A program made the translations under genes and the position numbers. 54,804 bases of DNA from the NCBI GenBank assembly GCA_028868995.1, contig JAGWTH010000026.1, forward strand, positions 1 through 54,804, written 5' to 3'. The notes under the pieces are model-generated. The model had not been told where the DNA came from, searched no databases, and was given only the letters and a program-made list of their open reading frames with translations. Of this stretch, positions 34,415 through 42,205 are shown piece by piece. This DNA is from Burkholderiales bacterium (GTDB taxonomy: Bacteria > Pseudomonadota > Gammaproteobacteria > Burkholderiales > Burkholderiaceae_C). Each line of letters starts with the position of its first letter. Position 1 is the first letter of the stretch.

Positions 34415-36724
34415 ACGCACCTGGAGGCCGTCTTGAGCAAGCAGGAGCCCTGGAGTCCGCCCGAGTCTGCCGCCGCCGCCCCGTGGGCTGCGGCGCGTGA
34501 GCGCAGCGGTTCCCGGCAGGCCAAGAGGGATGCGGTGCTGCTGGCGGCGGCGCGCCTGTTCACGGCCCGCGGCTTCCAGGGCACTTCCGTGGACGACATC
34601 GCCCGCAGCCTGGGCGTGACCAAGCCCACGCTCTACTACTACATCGAGGGCAAGGAAGACATCCTGTTCGGCTGCCTGGAGCGCGGCCTGGCGGCGTTCC
34701 AGCAAGGCCTGGCCGCGCTGTCGTCGCAGGGCGTGACCGGGCGGGAGCGCCTGCTGGCCGCGATGCGGCTCTATGCCGAGGTGGTGACCGGCGACTTCGG
34801 GCAGTGCGTGATCCGCGTGGGCGAGGATCCCTTGCCCGACGAGCGCAGGCGCGAGCTGCGCGCCTTGAAGAAGCAGGTGGACGGCGCCTTCCGCGACATG
34901 ATCGCCGAAGGCATGGGCGAAGGCTGGATCGCACCGGGCGATGCCGCCGTTGCCGCCTTCACCGTGGTCGGCGCGATCAGCGGCATCGGCCGCTGGTACC
35001 GGCCCGGCCAGCACAGCCCCGAAGCCCTGGGCGACGCGATCCGCCACTGCGTGGACATGCTCTCGCGCAGCGTCCTCAGCCCTCCCGCGCCGCGGCCCCT
35101 CGCGGCGCCGCCCTTCCAGGAGTCCCCGATGCCCGCCATCCGCCGGGAAACGCACTTCGGCAACCGCTTCGTCCGCTGCTACAGCGAGCGGCCGCAGAAC
35201 CTGGCCCGCATGCTGTCCGAGGCGGTGGACCGCAGCCCGCTGGCCCCGGCCCTGGTCTTCGGCGACCTGCGCCTGTCGTGGCGCGAGCTGCATCACGCCG
35301 CCGCCCGCTGCGCGGGGGGACTCACCGCCGCGGGCGTCCGCCCCGGCGACCGCGTGGCGCTGCACATGGGCAATTGCCCCGAATTCGTCGTCCTGGCCCT
35401 GGCCTGCGCCTGGATGGGGGCGGTGCTGGTGCCGGTGAGCGCCCGTGCCCGCGGCGTGGAGCTCACCCATGCGATCGAGAACTCCGGCGCGGTGGCGCTG
35501 GCCAGTTCGGCCGAACTCGCTTCGCTGGTGGACGACGACCCGGCCTTCGCGAGCGTGCGGCTGCGGCTGGTGACGGGCAACCAGGCGCCGTCCGGCTTCA
35601 CGCTGCTGTCGCAGCTGATGCAGGCCGAGCCGCTGGCCCAGCCGCACGATGCGCAGGAGGAGGACCTGGCCGTCCTGCTCTACACCTCCGGCACCACCGG
35701 CCGTCCCAAGGGCGCGATGATCTGCCACCTGAACGTGGTGCACTCGGTGATGCACTACCAGCAGCTCATGGCACTGGGGGAAGGGGAGCGAACGCTCGTG
35801 GCCGTGCCCCTGAGCCACGTGACCGGTCTGGTCGCGCAGCTGTACCTGGCGCTGCACTGCCGCGCCTGCGTGGTGCTGATGCCGGCGTTCAAGGCGGCCG
35901 AGTTCCTGCGCCTCGCGCAGGACGAGAAGGTGACGCACACCATCATGGTGCCGGCCATGTACAACCTGTGCCTGCTGTGCCCGGACTTCGCGTCCTACGA
36001 CCTGCAGCACTGGCGCATCGGGGCGTACGGCGGCGCGCCCATGCCCACGGCCACCATCGAAGGCATCGCCGAGCGCCTGCCGGGCCTGGTGCTGATGAAT
36101 GCCTACGGCGCCACCGAGACGTGCTCGCCGGCCACCATCATGCCGCCGGGCCAGACCGAGGCCCACCGCGACAGCGTCGGCCAGCCGGTGCCGTGCGGCG
36201 AGATTTCGGTCGTCGACGAATCGGGGCGCGAGCTGCCGCGCGGCGAGGTGGGGGAGATCTGGATCGCCGGGCCGATGGTGGTGCCGGGCTACTGGAAGAA
36301 CGAGGAGGCGACCGCCAGCGAGTTCCGCGGCGGCTTCTGGCGTTCGGGCGACATCGGCACGTGCGACGCCCAGGGCTACGTGCGCATCCTCGACCGGAAG
36401 AAGGATGTCATCAACCGGGGTGGATACAAGGTGTTCTGCGCCACCGTGGAGAACGTGCTGAGCGAGCACTCGGACGTCCTGGAGGTCGCGCTGGTGGGCG
36501 TGCCGTGCTCGGTGCTGGGCGAGCGGGTCCATGCCTTCGTCACCGTGCGCAGCCTCGGCGAGGCGACGCAGGCGGCCGCGCTGCAGGCCTTCTGCGCCGG
36601 CCGGGTGGCCGACTACGCGGTGCCGGAGACGTGGACCATCGACACCACGCCCCTGCCGCGCAACCTGAACGGAAAGATCGTCAAGCGTGACCTGCGCCAG
36701 TCGCTGCACGCGGCGCTCATCTGA
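34406..36724 (+). CDS. TetR regulator fused to an acyl-CoA ligase (AMP-binding)
   Basis: A 772-residue protein. Residues about 1-220 are a TetR regulator with the HTH LFTARGFQGTSVDDIARSLG in part and TKPTLYYYIEGKEDILFG. Residues about 242-772 are an adenylate-forming ligase: YTSGTTGRPKGA (about 426-437), NAYGATE (565-571), RSGDIG (about 647) and the Lys757 in LNGKIVKRDL. The reading frame runs unbroken from TetR into the ligase across a PPAPRPLAAPPFQESP linker. An internal ATG at 35129, with AGGAG 6 bases upstream, would also allow a separate 531-residue ligase. It heads the transporter operon. The substrate is probably a carboxylic acid imported by that transporter (inference). Confidence 0.85.
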   Translation: MGNTHLEAVLSKQEPWSPPESAAAAPWAAARERSGSRQAKRDAVLLAAARLFTARGFQGTSVDDIARSLGVTKPTLYYYIEGKEDILFGCLERGLAAFQQGLAALSSQGVTGRERLLAAMRLYAEVVTGDFGQCVIRVGEDPLPDERRRELRALKKQVDGAFRDMIAEGMGEGWIAPGDAAVAAFTVVGAISGIGRWYRPGQHSPEALGDAIRHCVDMLSRSVLSPPAPRPLAAPPFQESPMPAIRRETHFGNRFVRCYSERPQNLARMLSEAVDRSPLAPALVFGDLRLSWRELHHAAARCAGGLTAAGVRPGDRVALHMGNCPEFVVLALACAWMGAVLVPVSARARGVELTHAIENSGAVALASSAELASLVDDDPAFASVRLRLVTGNQAPSGFTLLSQLMQAEPLAQPHDAQEEDLAVLLYTSGTTGRPKGAMICHLNVVHSVMHYQQLMALGEGERTLVAVPLSHVTGLVAQLYLALHCRACVVLMPAFKAAEFLRLAQDEKVTHTIMVPAMYNLCLLCPDFASYDLQHWRIGAYGGAPMPTATIEGIAERLPGLVLMNAYGATETCSPATIMPPGQTEAHRDSVGQPVPCGEISVVDESGRELPRGEVGEIWIAGPMVVPGYWKNEEATASEFRGGFWRSGDIGTCDAQGYVRILDRKKDVINRGGYKVFCATVENVLSEHSDVLEVALVGVPCSVLGERVHAFVTVRSLGEATQAAALQAFCAGRVADYAVPETWTIDTTPLPRNLNGKIVKRDLRQSLHAALI
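35118..35131 (+). promoter_or_regulatory. Internal ribosome binding site for a stand-alone ligase
   Basis: AGGAG (35118-35122), 6 bases, then ATG (35129-35131), in frame inside the TetR-ligase gene at codon 242. This is where a stand-alone ligase would begin. It suggests that two proteins, fused and free, may be made, or that the fusion arose by loss of a stop codon. Confidence 0.5.
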
Positions 36725-36742
36725 ACCCACGAGGAGGCAACC

Positions 36743-37723
36743 ATGCCCCGGCTTCCCAAGATCCGCGCCACCCAGCAGACCATCGTCTTCGGCCTGTTCC
36801 TGCTGCTGTTCCTGGGCTTCGCGCTGTTCCTGCCCGGCTTCGCCAAGGCGGACAACCTGCTGACGATGGTGCAGAACGTGGCGATCCTCGGCATCCTGGG
36901 CCTGGGCATGGCGGTGGTGGTGATCGGCCGCGGCATCGACATCTCCATGATCGCGTCGCTGGCCGTGCCCTCGGGCTTCCTCCTGCAGATGGTGCAGAAC
37001 GGGCACACTGTGGGTTCGGCCGCGCTCCTGAGCGTGGGGCTGGCCCTCGCGTTCGGCCTGTTCAACGGCTGGCTGATCGCCTACGCCGAGGTTCCTTCGC
37101 TGTTCGCCACCCTGGCCTCGGGTCTGTTCCTCGCCGGTCTCGGCCAGGCCTTCATCTTCCAGCTCGAGGTCGTGCAGTGGCCCTCCGCCCTGGACTCGCT
37201 GGCCTGGTTCGGGCGCGGCGGCATCGCCGGCATCCCGATGCCCGTGGTGATGTTCGCGCTCGCCTCCATCGTGATGGCGTTCCTGCTGCGCCGTGTCCGC
37301 GCGGGCGCCGCCATCTACGCCATCGGCGACAACCCCCTCGGGGCCCGTGCCACCGGACTGCCGACCCGGCCCCTGGTCGTCTTCGAGTACGTGCTGGCGT
37401 CCCTGATCGGCCTGTTCGCCGGCGTGGTGATGGCCGCCTCGGTCAGCAGCATGCCCACCCGGGTCTACAACTCCACCATGATCTACGACGTGGTGCTGGT
37501 GGTGGTGCTGGGCGGCATCGGACTGACCGGGGGGCGTGGCGGCGTGACCAACGTGATCATCGGCACGCTGCTGATCGGCACCATGCTCAATGGCATGACC
37601 ATCCTGGACATCTCGTACTCGGTGCAGAACATCATCAAGGGGTCGGTGCTGCTGGTGGCGATCCTGGTCGATTCCCTCCTCAATCCCCGCAACGAGGAAA
37701 CCGCGCAGCAGGGGGACATCTGA
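36743..37723 (+). CDS. Sugar-type ABC transporter permease (RbsC family, CUT2)
   Basis: A 326-residue inner membrane permease with about ten membrane segments. It has the CUT2 features GMAVVVIGRGIDIS in part (the ligand-gate loop), LALAFGLFNGWLIAY, the coupling motif region AIYAIGDNPLGARATGLP in part and LGGIGLTGGRGGVTNVIIGTL in part. It is 18 bases after the ligase gene, preceded by GAGGAGG. It pairs with the second permease downstream, which is unusual, as CUT2 systems usually have one permease gene acting as a homodimer. Confidence 0.92.
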   Translation: MPRLPKIRATQQTIVFGLFLLLFLGFALFLPGFAKADNLLTMVQNVAILGILGLGMAVVVIGRGIDISMIASLAVPSGFLLQMVQNGHTVGSAALLSVGLALAFGLFNGWLIAYAEVPSLFATLASGLFLAGLGQAFIFQLEVVQWPSALDSLAWFGRGGIAGIPMPVVMFALASIVMAFLLRRVRAGAAIYAIGDNPLGARATGLPTRPLVVFEYVLASLIGLFAGVVMAASVSSMPTRVYNSTMIYDVVLVVVLGGIGLTGGRGGVTNVIIGTLLIGTMLNGMTILDISYSVQNIIKGSVLLVAILVDSLLNPRNEETAQQGDI

Positions 37724-37810
37724 TGTTCCCGCACAGCGCCAGACCCCGCAGTGCCGAAACGCCCGGCTTCCCGGCGTGACCCGTCCCATGTCAATGTGAA
37801 GGAGACAAGC

Positions 37811-38824
37811 ATGCGCATCGCAAGAACCTGGAAGGCCGTCGTCGCCGGCCTCGCCGTCGGCCTGGTGGCCGCGTCGGCCCTGGCCCAGAACAAGGGGCTC
37901 GACGAGCCGTTCCGGGCCGGCTACAAGAAGGCCCTGGCGGGCAAGGTCGTCGGCTACATCCCGGTGGCCATGGGCTTCGACCTGGCCCAGGGCTGGTACC
38001 AGGGGCTGAAGAAGGAGCTGGAGCCCAACGGCATCAAGGTCGTCGCGCGCGACCCGAACTGGAACACCAACGCCGGTGCGCAGGCCTTCACCTCGCTGAT
38101 CGCGGAGAAGCCGGCGGTCATCGTGATCCACAACCCCGACGTCCAGACCTATGCCAAGCTGATCAAGAAGGCGGAGGACGAGGGCATCTACGTGGTGCAG
38201 ATCAACATGCGCTCGGCCCAGCCGTCCACCGTGTTCGTCGGCGCCGACTGGGTGGACATCGGCGAGCGCGACACGCAGGCCGTGGTCGATGCCTGCAAGG
38301 GCAAGAGCAACAAGATCGCCATCGTGCAGGGCGCACCCACCGCGGCGGCCAGTGCCTACACGCTCAAGGGGGTCGAGAACGTGCTGGCCAAGCACCCCGA
38401 CGTCAAGGTCGTGAGCAACCAGGCCGCCGACTGGGATGCGGCCAAGGCCAAGGCGCTGACCCAGACCGTGCTGAAGCAGCACCCTGACCTGTGCGGCATC
38501 GTCGGCTTCTGGGACGGCATGGACATCGGCACCGCCGCGGCGATCAAGGAAGCCGGCCTGACCGGCAAGGTGTTCCTGGCGACCTCGGGGGGCGGCGAAC
38601 AGAGGGGGGCGTGCGACCAGGTCAAGTCCGGCGCCTTCGACCTGGACCTGAGCTACGACGTGCCCACCCAGGCCAGCAACATGGCCGCCATGATCAAGTG
38701 GCTGCTGCAAGGTGGCGTCAAGGCGGGTGCGGCCAAGCAGAACATCTACACCAATCTGATCCCGATCACCAAGGCCAATGCCTCGGCCGAAGGGACCTGC
38801 TGGAAGCTGACGGCGTCCAAGTAG
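37811..38824 (+). CDS. Sugar-type ABC transporter substrate-binding protein
   Basis: A 337-residue periplasmic binding protein of the RbsB/XylF type. A signal peptide of about 25 residues ends at ASALAQ. The mature protein has KVVGYIPVAMGFDLAQGWYQGL in part, VIVIHNPDVQTYAKLIKKAEDEG in part and IVGFWDGMDIGTAAAIKEAG in part, with the typical two-lobe order. GGAGA precedes the ATG at 37811. The ligand is not known. Aromatic residues near FDLAQGWYQG suggest a ring-containing ligand, but this is weak inference. Confidence 0.9.
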   Translation: MRIARTWKAVVAGLAVGLVAASALAQNKGLDEPFRAGYKKALAGKVVGYIPVAMGFDLAQGWYQGLKKELEPNGIKVVARDPNWNTNAGAQAFTSLIAEKPAVIVIHNPDVQTYAKLIKKAEDEGIYVVQINMRSAQPSTVFVGADWVDIGERDTQAVVDACKGKSNKIAIVQGAPTAAASAYTLKGVENVLAKHPDVKVVSNQAADWDAAKAKALTQTVLKQHPDLCGIVGFWDGMDIGTAAAIKEAGLTGKVFLATSGGGEQRGACDQVKSGAFDLDLSYDVPTQASNMAAMIKWLLQGGVKAGAAKQNIYTNLIPITKANASAEGTCWKLTASK

Positions 38825-38900
38825 GCGACTGCACATGCCGCCCGGGAGCCGAGCGCGGACCCGGGCGGATCTGGTTCACCCCTGGTTGGAAGGGACAGAC

Positions 38901-41105
38901 ATGAGTGACCCCCTTGCCGCGATGCGCTTCGACAGCCCGGGTCCCGCAGCGGGCGCAGCCGCGACGCACTCGCCGCGGCCCGCGGTCGGCCCGGGCGAAA
39001 CGCTGACCCGGTTGCGCTACCGCTGGTGGCCCGACCACTGGGTCGGCGAGATCCTGTCCAAGCGATGGACCGAGACCGCCGTTCCGGTGCTGCTGCTGGT
39101 GCTGGTGGTGCTGGCCTCCGGCCGGGTGGTCCCCAATTTCTACAGCGAGGTGGTGTTGTCCGACACCCTGCGCCAGGCCGGCGAAATCGGCTTCGTGGTG
39201 CTGGGGCTGGGGCTGGTGATGATCGTGGGCGGCATCGACCTGTCGGTGGGCTCGATGTTCGCGCTGACCAATTTCTGCGCGCTCATGATGATGCACGTGC
39301 TCCACTGGCCGGTGGCGGCCGCCGTGGCGTGCACGCTCCTGTGCGGCGCCTTGCTCGGGGCGGTCAACGGCATCCTGATCGGCTACCTGCGGCTGCGCGC
39401 CTTCCTCACGACACTCATCACGCTGATCATCTTCCGCTCGGCCTACGAGATCCTGGGCCTCACCTGGTCCACCACCATCGCCGGCAATGTGCCGGACTCG
39501 CAGGTGTGGGACTTCCTGGGCAACGGCGGCTTCCTGGGGTTGCCGACGGTGGCCTGGGTGTACGCGGTGGCCGCGATCGCGGGCCACCTGGTGCTCACGC
39601 GCCTGCGCGTGGGCTGGCACATCCTGGCCATCGGCGGCTCGCGCCGCTCGGCCTACAACAGCGGCATCGCGGTGCGCCGCACGGTGGCCCTGAGCTATGT
39701 GGCCAGCGGTGTCCTCACGGCGGTCGGCGGCTGCTTCTTCGCCTCGCGCCTGGCGACGGCCGGCGCCGACATCGGCGTGGGGATGGAAGTCCTGGTGCTG
39801 ACCGCCGCCGTGCTGGGGGGGATCAGCCTGGGCGGAGGCCGGGGTTCGGTGGCCAAGGCCACGGTGGGAACCCTGCTGGTGCTGCTGGTCACCAACGGCC
39901 TGACCTCGATGTCGGCGTCCGGCGGCGTGATCCGGATGGTGCTGGCAGCGATCCTGATCGTCGCCGCGGCGATCGACGTGCGCTGGCTGAAGAACCGCAG
40001 CCGCATCATCAGCAAGGTCTACGTCAGCCCGACCTATCACCGCCTGCCGCCGGCGCCCGACTGCAGCGAAGGGGCGGCGGGGCCGTGGGCGGTGAACAAC
40101 CGGCTGCGCGACGTGAGCCTGATCGGCCTGGGCCGCATCGAGGCGCCGGAGGACGTGATCCTGGATCGCGACAACAACCTGTACGCGGGATCGCGCCACG
40201 GCGATGTCATCCGCTTCTTCGCTCCGGACTACGAGCGCATGGAGGTGTTCGCGCACATCGGCGGCCAGCCGCTGGGCATGGCCTTCGACCGGCAGTGGAA
40301 CCTCCTGGTGTGCGTCGGGGGCATGGGGCTGTACAAGGTCGACCCCGCCGGTGAGGTCAGCCTCGCGACCGACGAAACCAACCGCAGCTGGTCGTCGATC
40401 AACGACGACAGCCGCCTGCGGCTGGCGGACGACCTGGACATCGCGGACGACGGCCGGGTCTTCTTCAGCGAGGCCACGGTGCGCTACGAGATGCACGAGT
40501 GGCCGGTCGACGGGCTCGAGGCGCGGGGCAACGGGCGCATCGTCTGCTGGGACCCGCGGGACAACACGACGCGAACCGTGCTGCGCGGACTGCGGTTCCC
40601 CAACGGCATCTGCGTGGCCAGCGACCGCCAGTCGATCCTGTTCGCCGAAACCTGGGGCTGCTGCGTCAAGCGCTACTGGTTCGACGGTCCGCGCAAGGGG
40701 GAGGTGGCGATGGTGATCGACAACCTGCCCGGCTACCCGGACAACATCAACCTGGCCTCCGACGGCAATTACTGGCTCGCCCTGGTGGGCATGCGGGCGC
40801 CCGCCTACGACCTCGCCATGCGCATGCCGGGTTTCCGCCGTCGCATGGCCAAGCGGGTGCCCGTGGACGAGTGGCTGTTCCCGAACATCAACACCGGCTG
40901 CGTGCTGAAGTTCAACGAGGCGGGCCAGGTGATGGAGACGCTCTGGGACCTGGGCGGCGAGAACCATCCGATGATCACTTCGATGCGGGAGCACCGCGGC
41001 TACCTGTACCTGGGAGGCATCTCCAACAACAGGATCGGCCGCTACAAGCTGCCCGACGCCGATCCCGACTTCTCCCAATACGAACAGCGCTGGAGGACTG
41101 CCTGA
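38901..41105 (+). CDS. ABC permease (RbsC type) fused to a SMP-30/strictosidine-synthase-like beta-propeller
   Basis: A 734-residue fusion. Residues about 50-390 are a CUT2 permease: GLGLVMIVGGIDLSVGSMF in part, AVNGILIGYLRLRAFLTTL in part, ILAIGGSRRSAYNSGI and AAVLGGISLGGGRGS. Residues about 400-734 are a six-bladed propeller of the strictosidine-synthase-like/lactonase group: APEDVILD, RFPNGICVASD (about 565), ETWGCCVKRYW and GYPDNINLASDGNYW (about 611-625). RbsC-type proteins have both ends in the cytoplasm, so the propeller should face the cytoplasm (inference). The stop overlaps the next start in TGATG. The start at 38901 follows AAGGGA; the upstream 38835 start is less likely. Confidence 0.9.
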   Translation: MSDPLAAMRFDSPGPAAGAAATHSPRPAVGPGETLTRLRYRWWPDHWVGEILSKRWTETAVPVLLLVLVVLASGRVVPNFYSEVVLSDTLRQAGEIGFVVLGLGLVMIVGGIDLSVGSMFALTNFCALMMMHVLHWPVAAAVACTLLCGALLGAVNGILIGYLRLRAFLTTLITLIIFRSAYEILGLTWSTTIAGNVPDSQVWDFLGNGGFLGLPTVAWVYAVAAIAGHLVLTRLRVGWHILAIGGSRRSAYNSGIAVRRTVALSYVASGVLTAVGGCFFASRLATAGADIGVGMEVLVLTAAVLGGISLGGGRGSVAKATVGTLLVLLVTNGLTSMSASGGVIRMVLAAILIVAAAIDVRWLKNRSRIISKVYVSPTYHRLPPAPDCSEGAAGPWAVNNRLRDVSLIGLGRIEAPEDVILDRDNNLYAGSRHGDVIRFFAPDYERMEVFAHIGGQPLGMAFDRQWNLLVCVGGMGLYKVDPAGEVSLATDETNRSWSSINDDSRLRLADDLDIADDGRVFFSEATVRYEMHEWPVDGLEARGNGRIVCWDPRDNTTRTVLRGLRFPNGICVASDRQSILFAETWGCCVKRYWFDGPRKGEVAMVIDNLPGYPDNINLASDGNYWLALVGMRAPAYDLAMRMPGFRRRMAKRVPVDEWLFPNINTGCVLKFNEAGQVMETLWDLGGENHPMITSMREHRGYLYLGGISNNRIGRYKLPDADPDFSQYEQRWRTA

Positions 41106-42205
41106 TGCTCAGCCTCTTCCGACAATGGACCGACCAGGTGCTCGGTCGCGGCCACGCCGCGATCACCGTGCCGGTGATGGACGGCGCCATGAAGCCGAAC
41201 CGGGCGCTGGACGAGGCGCAGGTGCTGGCCGAGGTCCCCGGGCTGTGCGACCTGGCCACCGATGGCCGGCGCGTGCTGGTGGCCGCCGGGTCCGCGGTGC
41301 TGGAGTGGGACGGCAGGCAACTGCGCCCGCTGTTCGACGTGGAGGCCCCGCTGAGCGCCATCGCGCTCAATGGCGCGGGGGAGGTCGCCGTGGCGCTGGC
41401 CGGCCGCGAAGTGCGGGTGATGCGCGAGCAGGGGGGAGCCTGGTCGGCCGCGGCGCGGCTGGAGCGGGTGGCTGGCGCCCCCCTGGTGGGCGTCAATGCG
41501 CTGTCCTGGGACAGCCGGGGCCGGCTGCTGGTCACGGAGGGCTCCCGCCAGCGGCCTCCGCAGGAATGGTGCCACGACCTCATGACCCTGGGGCGGACCG
41601 GCCGCCTGCTGCGCTGGACCCCGGGCGAGGCGGACGCCGAGCGACTGGCCGAGGGTCTGTCTCATGCCTTCGGGGCGCTGGAGGTGGGCGACCAGACCTG
41701 GGTGAGCGAATCGTGGGCGCACCGGGTGCGGCGCGCCGGGGGGCCGGCCCGCGCGGAGGCCGTCAGCGGCGAGCTGGTGGGATATCCGTCGCGCATGGCC
41801 GCGGCCGATGGCGGGGGCGCCTGGGTGAGCTGTTTCGTCTGCCGCTCGCAACTGGTGGAGTTCGTGCTGCGCGAGCACGGCTACCGGCGCCGCATGCTGG
41901 CCGAGGTCGATCCGCGTTACTGGATCGCGCCGGCGCTGTCCTCCGGCAAGAGTTTCCTGGAGCCGCTGCAGGGCGCGGGCGTCAAGCAGATGGGGGTGCT
42001 CAAGCCCTGGGCGCCGCCGCGTTCGTACGGGCTGGTGCTGCGGCTGGAACCGGATGGCCGCATCACGCGGTCGCTGCACAGCCAGGTCGACGGGCACCAC
42101 CACGGCGTGACCGCGGTCGCGCAGGCCGGGCCCGCCCTGTATGTCGCATCCCAGGGGGCCGGCCGCCTGCTGCGGCTCGATCCCGAAGGCAAGGAGGTTG
42201 CGTGA
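41105..42205 (+). CDS. Second SMP-30/strictosidine-synthase-like beta-propeller protein
   Basis: A 366-residue protein without a signal peptide, so probably cytoplasmic. It has propeller repeats like the C-terminal part of the preceding fusion, for example LDEAQVLAEVPGLCDLATDG in part, VNALSWDSRGRLLVTEG, WVSESWAHRVRRAGG and GYPSRMAAADGGGAWVS. Where the fusion has GYPDN, this protein has GYPSR (residues 226-230), so a metal-binding residue may be lost or moved. It overlaps both neighbours by TGATG. Function could be a lactonase, a binding partner of the permease domain or a scaffold. Confidence 0.82.
   Translation: MLSLFRQWTDQVLGRGHAAITVPVMDGAMKPNRALDEAQVLAEVPGLCDLATDGRRVLVAAGSAVLEWDGRQLRPLFDVEAPLSAIALNGAGEVAVALAGREVRVMREQGGAWSAAARLERVAGAPLVGVNALSWDSRGRLLVTEGSRQRPPQEWCHDLMTLGRTGRLLRWTPGEADAERLAEGLSHAFGALEVGDQTWVSESWAHRVRRAGGPARAEAVSGELVGYPSRMAAADGGGAWVSCFVCRSQLVEFVLREHGYRRRMLAEVDPRYWIAPALSSGKSFLEPLQGAGVKQMGVLKPWAPPRSYGLVLRLEPDGRITRSLHSQVDGHHHGVTAVAQAGPALYVASQGAGRLLRLDPEGKEVA

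Noticed and set aside
34400..38836. Minus-strand open frame of 1478 codons
   Set aside because: It runs antisense to the TetR-ligase, permease and binding-protein genes, is His/Gln/Arg-rich without motifs, and reflects GC bias.
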